Source: Kuschelorhynchus macadamiae (Eukaryota; Arthropoda; Insecta; Coleoptera; Curculionidae). From it: a stretch of DNA of 64,000 nucleotides. Under the pieces are notes generated by a model. It was not told where the DNA came from. It searched no databases and saw only the letters and a program-made list of their open reading frames with translations. The position numbers and the translations under genes were made by a program. Position 1 is the first letter of the stretch; each line of letters begins with the position of its first letter. The stretch covers positions 356,501 through 420,500 of the forward strand of contig JAUTXW010000203.1 in the NCBI GenBank assembly GCA_030620095.1, in the 5' to 3' direction. Below, one piece after another: positions 22,560-34,500 of the stretch.

Positions 22560-23875
22560 TTGCGCCTACGGCATGGCAAAATATGTTTCAGACAGCAAAG
22601 ATAGTACCTTTGTTGTGACGTAGGTATAACGTGAAGTAAAAATATATCCGTGCACATAATTTCTCCCAGCGAAAGTTGCGTAGGCGTCCGTCCTTAATAA
22701 CTTTTCCCTTTCCAAATTTCTCTATTTCTTCAAGCATCGTTACTGAGCGATTCGAAGTCATGCAGGCCAGTCCAGTTGCGGATATTACGTATCCACGAGA
22801 ATTGCTTACGCCATATACCTCGCTTTCTTTCAATTTTTCCTTGCAATATAAAACCTGAAACTCGTAATGTTCTCCTCTTATTATGCGTCTTAAATAAGCA
22901 ATCTTTCGCACCTTCACCGTGTCAAAAGCTCCTTGTCCGCAAGTCCCGCTCCCTGAAGTACCTGTTCGTTTCTGGCAAGATCTGTCCATGGAATCTCGAG
23001 TATTTTACGCAGAATCCACATTTGAAAAGCTTCTATCTTATTGATAGATGTTGCTTTTAGAATTCAGGCTTCTATTCCATGTAGGAGAATCGACCAAACA
23101 TTACATTTTATCTTTCTATATCTGATATCAAAGTTTAGACTACCATTCGTAAATAATTTTTTGGGTTTGACAAAAGTTATTCGGGGTTGTTCTATTCGAC
23201 ATTTCATTTCAGTTTCTAGAACCCGCACTTATCGTTTATTAAGCATCCTAAATATTTGATTTGTGGACTCCCTCGATTTCTTCTCTATTTATGGTGATCG
23301 CTGTGTTAGGAAACCGATTCGTGCTGATAATCATGAGCTTAGTTTTCATCATTTTCATCTTCAAGCCTACTTCCTTTTCCCTACTTGCTACTTGTGCATC
23401 ACCCAGATGCACCAGTGTATCAGATATCATTTATTGGGATGCCAAAAGCATCGTGAGATACTGCCTCCGTGAATGCCTTCTGAATATGTAGATTGAAAAG
23501 CAATGGTGACAAGATGCAGCTCTGTCTTATCCCTTTCTTGATCTTAACATTATCATTTAAATTTTAATTTTGGATATTGACTGTTGCTGATTGTTTGTAA
23601 TATAGATTTGCGCTTATTTTTACATCATTGTCATCCAGACCCAATTCTTGTAGATACTTCAGATACACATCATGTTTTACATTAGTCTTTTCGTAGCCTA
23701 TGAGAAACGCGAAGATATTCATAGTAATTCTATACTGAGGTTTCCAGACTGAAAATAGCCTCCCCTGTCCCGAACTCACTTTTGAAACCAAACTGACGTT
23801 CTCCGCTCATTTCTTCGCACCTTTTGTACATTCTCGTGTGTAGTATTCCATTTTATAAACTACACTAAATAAGAA
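22560..23875 (-). pseudogene. LINE reverse transcriptase with C-terminal domain, decayed
   Basis: From about 23860 downward the minus strand reads 'KRCEEMSGERQFGFKSEFGT', 'YLQELGLDDNDVKISANLYY', 'SCILSPLLFNLHI', 'MMKTKLMIISTNRFPNT', and a late 'DTVKVRKIAYLRRIIRGEHY'. These are the successive blocks of an insect LINE in which Q.GFR, EKAFDKV, GVRQGC.LSP, YADD, the thumb, and a 'V..RK..Y.GHI.R' C-terminal motif follow each other. The catalytic YADD box is frameshifted ('YTGASG'), and at least six stops or frameshifts are present. It is dead and lies inside the LDLa gene's intron. Confidence 0.72.
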
Positions 23876-24479
23876 ACCGCTTAAAATCCAATTGATATGT
23901 ATAAATAATTACTTAACGGGATGCTGTCTAATATTTCTCAACGTAGACACCATGTCCATCTGTAATGACAGCGGCGAGCGTTCATTTAACATACTTAAGA
24001 GGGTTAAAAATTATTTACGGAATGAATTAAGTCAATTACATGTAAGTAATTTGACAATTATGTTCGTAGAGAATGATGTTATCCAATAACCGGATTATGA
24101 ATCACGCAAAGATACATTTGCCAACGCAAAGGTTAAAGGCTTTTAGTTTAAACAAGTCAGCTTTCTTTAATTAAAATTTTTACGTCTCTTAATATTTCCA
24201 AAAAATTTGTTTAAATTTTTGTACCTGTTCTATTTTCACATTTTTCTTTTTTAAAATAAAGTTTTTTTCTATTTTTCTATTTTATTCTTGTACTATTAAT
24301 TTGGGGATAACCATATTATAGTCCGGCGTCAAAAGTACTTAACCTAAGAGGAGAACTTAAGGCTACATGCTTATGTACATACTAAGTATAAAAAATATGT
24401 GTAGTGATGTGTGAACTTGAGAGAGTCAGTGTAACTTAGTAACGGTCGCCAAACATTAAGTTTTTCAATGTTCTGTTGG

Positions 24480-25150
24480 CTGAAAATTCTGTTGTAGAGA
24501 GAAGAGTTAGCCATCATCAAAAGAAGAGGCGATCAAACTTTAGAGGAACGAACCACTGCCTCTGAAGGGAGTATGGATCTGTTAGAGTATTGTCTTCGTA
24601 GTGATTACTTCCAAGTAGAAGATAAGTTCTACACCTAGGACCCCTGCCTTCCGATGGATTCATCTTTCTTTACAATGCAACATGAAACCTAGTCTTTGGT
24701 CGCGGTATGTCAGCGACACCTTCACCATTTGGGACAAAGAGGACAAACTTTAAAAGAGTTTATTATTTGAATACTATACTGCCAACTGTAAAGTTCACTA
24801 TTACTAAAAACTCTGTATGCAGAAACTTACACAGACAGGACAATATCTTAACCAGAAGTCTAAACATTCTGCAGCTATGAAACCAGAAATCATATAGTGG
24901 AGCAGTGGCAATATGCACCGACCAGCGTTCCCTAGGTCGGGTATTACCGTGCATGCTTGGGCTAAATAACATAAAATTCAGTGGTCCGAGGCCAAAATTA
25001 TATACAAAGTGCAGCACTGGAGAAAACGAAAATTCAAAGAAGCGACATTGATTGAATGTAGCGACACAATTATCAAGAAGCCGAGTATTGAAATAGCTAA
25101 TGTTTGGGAACCGTTACTAGATCGCACTAGCTCTCTCAAGTTTCGTAACT
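24480..25150 (+). pseudogene. Penelope-like element fragment (RT tail and GIY-YIG end)
   Basis: 'LLEYCLRSDYFQVEDKFYT', then 'MDSSFF.MQ' and a 'RHLHHLGQRGQTLKEF' block, match the Penelope RT region (L....Y...G..Y.Q..G..MGS.LSP, and YVDDTF.IW with the box destroyed). Downstream, 'IQWSEAKIIYKVQHWRKRKF', 'KEATLIE' and 'IKKPSIEIANVWEPLL' correspond to the very C-terminal segment of Penelope-type proteins. The middle of the endonuclease is scrambled. The hAT-like element at 25170 inserted immediately downstream. Confidence 0.6.
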
Positions 25151-25169
25151 AATGGGAAGTGCTAATGGT

Positions 25170-26952
25170 CAGTGGCGTAATTAGGGGGGGCTAGGGGAAG
25201 CTTAGCCCCCCAACCTCGGAATTAGCCCCCCCCCCACCAGGCGATTGGTAAGGGATGACCAAAACATGTGATGTGGTGTGATTCTGCGAGCAAAGCCGAG
25301 CAAGCGGAATGCCGACCATTATCGATGGATCGTCAGGTTCTCATTTTGTGGCGGTGCACCATTGAATAATGTTTTAGGTTTGTTTTCTGAGATACTTTTG
25401 ATTTTGCTGTTGCAATAGTTAATACTTACGACATAGGTAAGGTAAAAACTTGAAAAGAATATATCTTACTGTGTTCCAACGTCTTCTATATTTTTTTAAA
25501 AATAACACTTAAACTCCATTTTGTTTGTAAAAATGGGTAAAAATGTATTCTTCCGTTTTCTTTCCTTTTTTTCTAATTTTCAACACCTTGTATATTTTTG
25601 TGTGAACCATTGTTAACATTCAAAATTTTTGTGTTCGTATATAGGGATCAGGTTACGAGTTCTTGCTCAAGGTGGAAAGACAGCGATGTCGAGGTCACTC
25701 GACTAATGGCGAGCGCGCTTATTTTGAAGTTATGGAATCTAAAAGTTTGAGAAAGGGGTATAAAAGAGTAAAAAAGAAATCATCTTTTTAGGGCGCAAAA
25801 CCGATAATAGTCACACTGAAAAGAGAAATAGGTGGGGTAAAACATTGAAAAATAATGGAAGCCATTGACGTAGATATTTAATTTTTCTTGAGTATACATA
25901 TTTAAAATAAAATTGAGGTGATATTCCAAAAAACGGCGAAACTTAAATATTTAATTTTTTGTACCAAAATAATGTTTGTTCATTATACGGGGTAGACCAA
26001 AAAGGAGGAGGCACATTGGCAGGTTTTCAGTTAACAGGTCAAGTAAAGCACATATTATGTTATACAGGAGAAGTGGGTAACTTTTGAACTCCTTAAAATT
26101 TTTATATACGGGGTTCATCGTTCTATGAAAATTTAAGTGTTGTAATTCAAAAAAAATATATATATAGCCGTACGGCCATGGTCTAAAAAAAAGAGACATT
26201 AAAACTTAGATAATATCGAGAGTTTATAACTAAATTACAGCAGTACGATAAAATTCGGCCTAATAAATGGCAAAAAAAATATTACTAAAAACTGGATGAA
26301 ATGGTAATATTTTAATTCGTTTCAAACTTGTACCAAGAAATAGATTAGAACCGTGTCTCAACAATTTAGATTTAGGATGCCATGGTTGCAGATATTCGAT
26401 TTTTTAAAGGTACAAAACCGTAAATATTTTATATTTTGAGAACGCATTTTAGTTCGTTTCAAACTTGTACCAAGAAATAGATTAGAAACGTGTCTCAACA
26501 ATTTAGATTTAGGATGCCATGGGCGTAGATATTCGTTTTTTTAAAGGGTGCAAAACCGTAAATATTTTATATTTTGAGAACGCCAAATCAATTATCGTCA
26601 AATTGAAAATAGATATAGTTGGGGTAAGTATAACATTAAAAAATTGCTGAAGTCCTTGGCGTAACTTCTTATTTTTTTTTTCGATTATACATATTTAAAA
26701 TAAAAAAGAGGTAATATTTCCAAAAACGGTGAAATACGGCAAATTTATTTAATTTTTTGTATTCATTGTAGTGTTAAGATTAAGATAAAGTTAACATGGA
26801 AACTTTATCTTAATATAAATTATAAAATATAAAAAATATCGTGTACAAAAAATCATCGTTTCTTTAAAATTGGTTTTATCCTGAAATCAATATTATCTTA
26901 TAAATGTCAGGGCTTGGGCCCCCCCAAAAGTCGGTGTCTAGTTGCGCCACTG
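25170..26952. mobile_element. Non-autonomous hAT-like element with 8-bp target duplication
   Basis: The left end CAGTGGCGTAATTAGG and the right end, whose reverse complement is CAGTGGCGCAACTAGACACC, form imperfect terminal inverted repeats. They are flanked by CTAATGGT (25162-25169) and CTAATGGC (26953-26960), an 8-bp duplication with one mismatch. The length is 1,783 bp. G/C-homopolymer tracts lie just inside both ends ('GGGGGGGC', 'GCCCCCCC'). No transposase was found inside; the internal sequence carries a 137-bp tandem duplication (26310-26583). The CAGTG/CACTG ends and 8-bp duplication are the hAT signature. Confidence 0.72.
26310..26583. repeat. Tandem duplication, unit 137 bp, inside the hAT-like element
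   Basis: 'TTCGTTTCAAACTTGTACCA' at 26316 recurs at 26453, and 'CCGTAAATATTTTATATTTT' follows in both copies. A handful of substitutions separate the copies. Confidence 0.85.
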
Positions 26953-26960
26953 CTAATGGC

Positions 26961-27529
26961 GTATATAGACATTGCTTTTGATGGGGGAGCTTTTTATAAA
27001 CTTTAAGTCTAGGAGTGAGAGGACGATGAAAAATTTTAACAACCATCTTCGGTGTCTGTTTTGTACAAAGTGGACTTTCGTAAATAAGATGGATAGTCAA
27101 AAAAAAGTTCATTACTTTATTTTAGTTTATAAGTAAAACTGGCTCTGGGGGAAGGGGGTATAACAGCCAAAACCGAAAAAAGGTCCTTACTTTATAATAA
27201 TTGTATCATTTTAGCTTAAATAAAATTGCCTCTGGGGAGGGGAGGGGAGGGGTTAACCCCCAAACAAAATACCCTAATGGACAGAGTAGCACGTATTCTT
27301 AGGAGTAGTTTAATAATGAATAGAGATGCTACAGTATCGAAAAAGACAATGCAAGCCCGGCAGGTAAGTTCTTTTCATAATTATACACCACCGATATTTA
27401 ATCTAATGTATAACAAAATCTGAAAAAAAATCTTTAAAAATATTGGAGACAAAAAAGTAAAATCTTTTGGGTAGAGAGGCCTCCAAGTCTAGGTGTGCCT
27501 GTGGCCTCTTAATGCTTAATCCGCCACTG
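26961..27529. mobile_element. Sequence ending in another CCGCCACTG hAT-type terminus
   Basis: AT-rich DNA with two related G-rich blocks ('TGGCTCTGGGGGAAGGGGG' at about 27138 and 'TGCCTCTGGGGAGGGGAGG' at about 27230). It ends in 'TTAATCCGCCACTG' at 27529, the reverse of a CAGTGGCG-type end. The left end was not found. Confidence 0.35.
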
Positions 27530-27665
27530 GATATATAAGGAGCCCAATGGAGCATACTTGAGGAGGTAATGGCGAGCCACCATCCCCCATCATTGAATAC
27601 AAATAACCAATCTTCAATGATATAAGAGACAGTAAAAACCCCTTTGTTTATTAAAATATACATAC

Positions 27666-27785
27666 CTAACTCATGAGCTTCATCACTACCATCTGCACAT
27701 TGTGGTATACCGTCACATGCATTGTAAATAGCAATGCATTCTCCAGTTGAACGGCATTCAAACTGATACCTACTGCATTTTCGTG
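27666..27785 (-). CDS. LDL-receptor class A module exon
   Basis: On the minus strand, acceptor TTTTTTTTAG precedes 27785 and donor GTATG follows 27666. The 120-bp exon encodes 'KCSRYQFECRSTGECIAIYN' then 'ACDGIPQCADGSDEAHEL', the LDLa pattern C..F.C...G.CI.....CDG...C.DGSDE. The sixth Cys comes from the next exon at 22193. Both flanking introns fall after the first base of a codon, the symmetric 1-1 phase typical of shuffled extracellular modules. In the calcium-binding loop the usual Asp before the fifth Cys is Gln. The protein is extracellular. Being a single LDLa followed by a Pro/Thr-rich stalk suggests an LRP11-like product. Upstream exons were not found. Confidence 0.85.
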   Translation of the reverse strand, partial: HENAVGISLNAVQLENALLFTMHVTVYHNVQMVVMKLMS

Positions 27786-27850
27786 CTAAAAAAAATTGAT
27801 AAACTGAACTGGTGTGAATATTACGCTATGTTTTATGTAAAACAGTAAAA

Positions 27851-29510
27851 CAAATTTATTTAGTTATAGCTTTTTTCGAGTAAATTTCCTCAAGCAAAGG
27901 TTATAGGAATAGTATCAATTTTAGTAATTCTAACCAAACTAGCCTTGGTACGGAAACAAGGTAAAATGTTATGTTATAATATAATATTACAGGCATTTTT
28001 CTATTAGTGTTAGTTAGTTAGGAGAATTTTAAATCATAAATTTAAGGAAATTAAAATAAAAGTGAGACTTTCCATAATTGGCATTATTATATTGACAATA
28101 AAAAATGTTGAAAAATACTAACGTAGTACTTACTACTGATATTTTCATATTAAAATGTCTGAGGAAATTGTAGATTTCTGCACAATCATACATAAATAAT
28201 TAACAACTTCAAGTCTAATGTAGAATTGTTAAATATTTTAAAGGTACTTGGTGCTATTGCATTTAAATGCGGTTAAATATGACTAACTTTCAATAAAACC
28301 AAATGTGATCCACACTCCGCCCAGTGAAAGCAAACATTTTATTATTGCTTCATAATTTCAATATTGACATTAACTATTATCTAAAAAATGTTTTTATGTT
28401 TAATTTTAATAGCATTTTCTATATACAATTAGGTAGTTTGTTAATTATTATTTATAGATGTTTACGCTATTGATATTGTGCCATGTGAAACTCTAACGTT
28501 GCACAGATGTTATGATGCCATTTAAAGCGAGAAGTCTTGCATTTTAATCTCGCGTCATAACGGAAAAAGGATAGACTTCTGCAAAATATAATGTAACCCC
28601 CGATGAAAGGTCCGCAACACATTTTGCACGTTTGAGTACTTTTACAAATCGTTTAAAGAAATACAAAATAATTAGCAAAATAAATTTATTTAGTTATAGC
28701 TTTTTTCGAGTAAATTTCCTCAAGCAAAGGTTATAGGAATAGTATCAATTTTAGTAATTCTAACCAAACTAGCCTTGGTACGGAAACAAGGTAAAATGTT
28801 ATGTTATAATATAATATTACAGGCATTTTTCTATTAGTGTTAGTTAGTTAGGAGAATTTTAAATCATAAATTTAAGGAAATTAAAATAAAAGTGAGACTT
28901 TCCATAATTGGCATTATTATATTGACAATAAAAAATGTTGAAAAATACTAACGTAGTACTTACTACTGATATTTTCATATTAAAATGTCTGAGGAAATTG
29001 TAGATTTCTGCACAATCATACATAAATAATTAACAACTTCAAGTCTAATATAGAATTGTTAAATATTTTAAAGGTACTTGGTGCTATTGCATTTAAATGC
29101 GGTTAAATATGACTAACTTTCAATAAAACCAAATGTGATCCACACTCCGCCCAGTGAAAGCAAACATTTTATTATTGCTTCATAATTTCAATATTGACAT
29201 TAACTATTATCTAAAAAATGTTTTTATGTTTAATTTTAATAGCATTTTCTATATACAATTAGGTAGTTTGTTAATTATTATTTATAGATGTTTACGCTAT
29301 TGATATTGTGCCATGTGAAACTCTAACGTTGCACAGATGTTATGATGCCATTTAAAGCGAGAAGTCTTGCATTTTAATCTCGCGTCATAACGGAAAAAGG
29401 ATAGACTTCTGCAAAATATAATGTAACCCCCGATGAAAGGTCCGCAACACATTTTGCACGTTTGAGTACTTTTACAAATCGTTTAAAGAAATACAAAATA
29501 ATTAGCAAAA
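27851..29510. repeat. 830-bp tandem duplication, nearly identical copies
   Basis: The segment 27851-28680 is repeated at 28681-29510. Only one difference was noticed on reading through: 'TCTAATGTAGAA' at about 28217 against 'TCTAATATAGAA' at about 29047. The duplication begins 65 bp upstream of the LDLa exon in transcription sense, so it would be intronic. No coding motif lies in the unit. The near identity means either a very recent event or an assembly artefact. Confidence 0.93.
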
Positions 29511-29569
29511 TAAAAAAAAATCTTCTCTGGTTATGAATCTTTCTTTTCATTAGGAATAGTAAAGTGTCA

Positions 29570-30590
29570 CCCAATTTAGTTCGGCCCATAGTATACTGTC
29601 TTTTCAGACATTTTTATTACGTGCAATTTTGTTCCATTATATTGGATTCCTATCAATATTTTACCAGTTTCTACCTATGCCATACTTAATTTTTAGGCAT
29701 GATTTAAAATATATTGAATAAGTAATTTTTACACATTTTTTAAGACGGCCATTCTGTGCCGTCGTGTTGAATTCATACCAGTTAATTCCTGAATCACTTT
29801 GAATTTTGCTGTATAATTTTTTTAACAGTTCACTAGGCCGCCATTTTGTTCCACCAAATTAGATTTTTACCGAAATATCCCTACTTAACCCTTAATTGTC
29901 CTTTCAAAATTTAAAATCAATTGGGTAAGCTACGCCGCAAACTGACAGACAGACCAATTGAAAACATTTTTTGACATCTAGAAACGTAAAGGTATGTAAA
30001 GCCTGGAATTTTTTTGCTATTACAAACATTTCATTTGGTCTCCATTTTGAAATCGTATCACAGTTTTACCAAGTCATCTCTATACTACAATTAGTTCTTG
30101 CACAAATTTTGAAATCAATCTATTATGTAGTTATTTCAGGCTGAATTTTTAAATATTTTATTAAACCGCCATTTTGTTTCGCCATCTTGGATTTGTACCA
30201 ACATTTCACCAGTTGACTACTAGGTAATACTTGATTTTATGCAAAATTTAAAGTACATCGGATAAGTAGTTTTTTAGTAATAATTTTTTTAATATTTGAC
30301 TAGGGCGCTATTTTGTTTCATTGATTGACATATTTTTTACCAAAATAAAAGCAGGTCATCCCCTAATGACTTTTAAGTTTGGACCAAAATAATGTCAAGC
30401 GGATGAAAAGTTTTTAGCTAAGCCGCGAAATGACTGACCGACAGACAGACAGACAGACAGACCGGCGGAATCGAGAAAACATGTTTTCTGGCATCTAGTG
30501 ATCCTGAAACGTAAAGATCTGAAAAAATCTCGGAGAGTGGTTTTTTTTTCAGGATTATAATACTTCTCTTTTACGAGGGAAGTAAAAATT
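29570..30590 (+). repeat. Array of the ~138-bp repeat family
   Basis: 'CCATTTTGTTCC.CCA'-type blocks occur near 29626, 29749, 29840, 30041, 30170 and 30307. A '(GACA)n' run and 'GACCGGCGGAATCGAGAAAA' lie near 30450, and the array ends with 'TTTTACGAGGGAAGTAAAAA' at about 30571-30590. Confidence 0.75.
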
Positions 30591-30599
30591 AAAGTGTTT

Positions 30600-33050
30600 T
30601 CTTATCTAGTATTTTTTTGCTTAAAAATTATCTATATATATTTAAAACACTAAGCCAAATTTTTCAGCAAGTTTGTGAGGGAGTTGTACTGCACCAACTT
30701 ATATGATTTTTTTTTAAATAATCGCCTGGTTACCGTGACTTATCAACACTATTTTTTATATTGTTCTATTGCACGTTTTTTCTATAAAACCAATATGTTT
30801 TTCTTAAAAAACATTTCTGGACGATGTGGTGAATGCGCACCATATTCTTATAATTCCGCTGGAAACTCATCGCGTTATCTAACGGAAAAGGTAGAACAAG
30901 ATCTGCCGGGTCATATAGTTTTTAATAAATTCCTTAAATATTAATTTTAAACTGTTTTATGTTTGGCAGCGTTGAGTCGCGAAGATGACTATAGGAAAAC
31001 TTTTTAAAAATCTAGCTTCATTTAATAATTTTAACCATTAACACGCTAAAATGAATCACAATACGTGTAATATCTTTTTTTATACTCCGTTACCTAGATT
31101 TTGGATAACGATTAATCTTATAGTAGTCTCTAACGATATAGGTACAGCTCCGAACATTTATAACTTTCAGGTCAATTTCACAATATATCCAAATATCTCA
31201 ATACAAGATTTGGGCGATTCGAAATTGGGCGCCAATATAGGTAGAACGGTTAGATATATTCGAAACTGGGAGTGGTAAAACAAAATATATCGGTATATAT
31301 ATACGAAATTGGGCGACCAGGCATTCATTTTTTAATTCGACTAGATTTCAAGAGTAACTAGCTTAGGGAATTTCCTTACACGTAATTTTATATCTAATCG
31401 TGATTTATAATTATCACACTGACTTTTTGATTAACCCAGCTTTGATCCATTTTTGGGGTTGCCGTAAAAACGACGTGTACGAAAATTCACAAAAATCTAG
31501 GATTTTGTGACATAGAGTAAAAAAGAATTTCTGCCCAATTTCGTATTGCCCCAACATTTACTTTATACATTCTAGAATTGGTCTAATGAAGAGAAGGCAA
31601 AGCCTACATCAAATAGGCAAGCAACAGTAAGTAAAACCTCACCTTTTCCATTTCGATCCGGATAGTCATGTAAGGCAATTGATAGTTCCCGTAGGTACGG
31701 ATCTAATACATAAATATTATAGTAAAAGTTTTATCAAGCACGTAGCCAGAAATTCAGTCCGGTGTGGGGGTCTAAACCAGAAATTCATTTCGGATGGAGG
31801 TCCAAACGGGCAAACCTTAGAGAAATTAGTAAAAAGCATAACTATACCAACATTTTCAAATTTTCGGGAGGGTCCAGACCCCAGGACCCCTCCCCACGGC
31901 TCCGTGCCTGGGTATTATGTTGCTAATTCTCACGTAATATTTTAAATTGGGATCCAGTATTTATAAGTTTTTATAAAACACGCAGGGCTAATAACAGAAA
32001 CGCGAAGGGTAATTTCATTTGTAATTTAAGTAAATTCATTTTTAAAAACATCCCTAAAAATACATTGTTTAAATGCTTTTATTTAACTTTACTTGTCTGT
32101 CTATCTTTCTGGGTCACCTCTTGTGAGTTAAGTTCAAAACCATCAATAACATAAAAAAATGGCGTTATAAATTATGAATGCTTAAATCTTATATCGTCTT
32201 ATATGCCTGTTTATAAAATGGTAATTGCTTAGAGGATAAATATTTGAGGAGGAGGGGCGGGTGAACATCCCCCATCCGCCCCATATGACCGTAGGTGGAC
32301 AACGTGGATATCTTGTGTGTCTGGCCGGCATAGTAACGAGAAACAAGCCAGTAAATAACATTACCTCTAGACGGTAGACATGCCTGCAGCACATAGAATT
32401 CCTATAATTAAAGCCCAAAAGCTAATAAAGTTAAAAGTTAAAACGCCAGCAGGTACGTGATGCAGCTTTAAGACAGAAGCTGTGACAGTTCTTATCCAAA
32501 TAAAAACAGGACAGAACAATATATGAACTTGTTTTACTAGGATGGTTCAAATTTAACCCAGAGTTTTATTTAATATTAGCATATATTATTGAAATAAATA
32601 TTTAACAAATTCCCTTTTTATTTCTATAGACATACTTCTGTTTTCTTTTTGAATAAATATTCCTTTTATAAAATGAAGTATCAAGCCAGTTGTATGTACC
32701 GTACATGAACAACGGTTTAGAGTTTAGGGGTTGACAGCATAGTTATTTTTTAAAATAATTTTTTTAAGTGGCCAAAATATACGAAAAATGTTGTGACTTT
32801 CAAAGTTATTTGGTATTAATTAATTAATTATTTTGCCCAACACAAGTTTATTTTATAGGATCATTGTATTGTATATATGTTATAAATAAAATTTCAAGTT
32901 TTAATAGAAATAGAAGAGTGTGTGAAATTCCAATATTAATAAAAGGTTACGCAAGCATAACAAATTTGAACAAAATAGTAACAATTTTTACACAAGTAGT
33001 GCCGACAAAATTGTACTTAAAGGTGAATAGCTACAAACAAACAAAAACGG
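30600..33050. other. Intergenic or intronic, no gene seen
   Basis: It holds a short inverted repeat (31301-31546) and a repeat end near 31730-31915 with G/C-rich 'GGGTCCAGACCCCAGGACCC' and 'GGCTCCGTGCCTGG'. No domain-bearing frame was seen on either strand. Confidence 0.4.
31301..31546. repeat. Possible MITE with 14-bp perfect inverted termini
   Basis: ATACGAAATTGGGC at 31301-31314 is the exact reverse complement of GCCCAATTTCGTAT at 31533-31546. A further 'CGAAATTGGGCG' lies outside at 31220. No target duplication was identified. Confidence 0.4.
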
Positions 33051-33059
33051 TAAGGTATT

Positions 33060-33430
33060 TATAATATTTTATTTGGCCGCCATTTTGTTCCATCATCTTG
33101 AATTCGTACCACAATTTTAGAAATTTATCTCTATATCACTCAAGTAGTTTTTACAGGCTGATTTTTTAGTATTTTATTAAGCTGCGATTTTGTTTCGCCC
33201 TCTTGGATTCCTATCAGAATGTTACCAGTTTGCACGTAATAACGACTTTTGTGCAAAATTTGATGGATAATTTTTTAGTAATATTTTTTTTTTAATACTT
33301 CACTAGGCCGACATTTTTTCACCATATTAGATTTTTACCAAGGTGTTACCAGGTCGTCCCCATATCTAGAAACCCTAAAACGTGAAGATCTGTAAAAACC
33401 TGGGAGGGTGATTTTTGCGCGATTACAATT
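33060..33430 (+). repeat. ~138-bp family, three units
   Basis: 'GGCCGCCATTTTGTTCCATC' at 33074, related blocks near 33180 and 33305, and the end block 'CTGGGAGGGTGATTTTTG' near 33400. Confidence 0.7.
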
Positions 33431-33804
33431 TACAATACTTCTTTAAATTACAGTTGATAGGATTTGTATAAAGTTATTACCAAATATTTATATGAATATA
33501 TTAACTATGTTATATGTACACAGTACTTAGTGGAATTCTGTACAAGGAAAGTTCTGGATAAAGGCGAATTAAAAGATTTCTTTAAAGTTATTCTATAAAA
33601 GATAAATTAAGCCATTTCTTATTTTTTTTCCATAAAAAGAAGCCTTTATTCCAGGAAATCTTTTTAGCAGTATAGTGTTCTTGTATTCCTTAACATGGTA
33701 GGTTGTTATTGTGGTTTCAGGACAATAAATGAATCCTCCTTTTATGCCGACCTTTCGACTTTTATTAAGTCATTATCAAGGCTGGAAAAGAAATTACAAC
33801 ATAT

Positions 33805-33862
<58 letters not shown>

Positions 33863-34500
33863 CTTAACATGTACTAAAAAATGAATTAATTAGGATAGTT
33901 TATGTTAAACAAAAAAATAAATATGAGTCACTATCAGAGTACAACTTAAATGTTAAAATAAAATAACTACAAAACATCACAAAACAAAGGAAAAATCAGT
34001 GGAATGCATTTTATTCACCCCCTTCTCTCTTGTTTTTTTGTTTTTTTGCCTCTATACTGCAGAAAATGGAATTTTACCGATTATTTCCTTCCTATCAATT
34101 TTGACTAATCCCTGACAAGAAATCGTACGAAATATTTAATTTTGAAGTGGAGAAATTTCTTGACAACAGAAAAAAATAGGAAAATTATCATTTAAGTTTG
34201 ACAAGATAAGTTAAAATGAGTATGAAGTAATTATATTTTTAATAATTATTGTTCTTATTGTTGTTTTAAATAAAAATATTTTTATATTAAATATTATTTA
34301 TTGAATTCAGGAAATAATCTTACCAAATATTACTCGTGCATCTAATTTTTCTTATGGAAAAATTGGAATACTCGCCCAAATGGAAAAATCCTCGTCTTCG
34401 ATTCGGATTTTAAAAAACAGTATCGCACATGCTGTTTGTTAAAATTTTAAAAAATACTTTTCTTTCGAATTTTTCCGGAAAAAATAGATGGACTAAGATA
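33431..34500. other. Intergenic, with microsatellite
   Basis: No gene was seen. 'GCCGACCTTTCGACTTTTAT' and 'TTATCAAGGCTGG' at about 33748-33786 resemble Penelope-type end sequences and precede the (AT)n tract. Confidence 0.4.
33808..33857. repeat. (AT)n microsatellite
   Basis: About 25 AT/TA dinucleotides. Confidence 0.95.

Larger units (their letters stand above)
22194..27665 (-). other. Intron of the LDLa gene, packed with transposons
   Basis: This 5.5-kb intron holds a LINE (22560-23875, same strand), a Penelope-like fragment (24480-25150) and a hAT-like element (25170-26952). A second hAT-type terminus sits at 27513-27529. Confidence 0.6.

Noticed and set aside
32182..32418. Overlapping minus-strand frames with Trp/Gly-rich peptide
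   Set aside because: G/C-rich repeat-like sequence; no domain, no splice sites, and two frames open at once.
33695..33877. 60-codon frame ending in an Ile/Tyr run
   Set aside because: The run is just the (AT)n microsatellite being translated.
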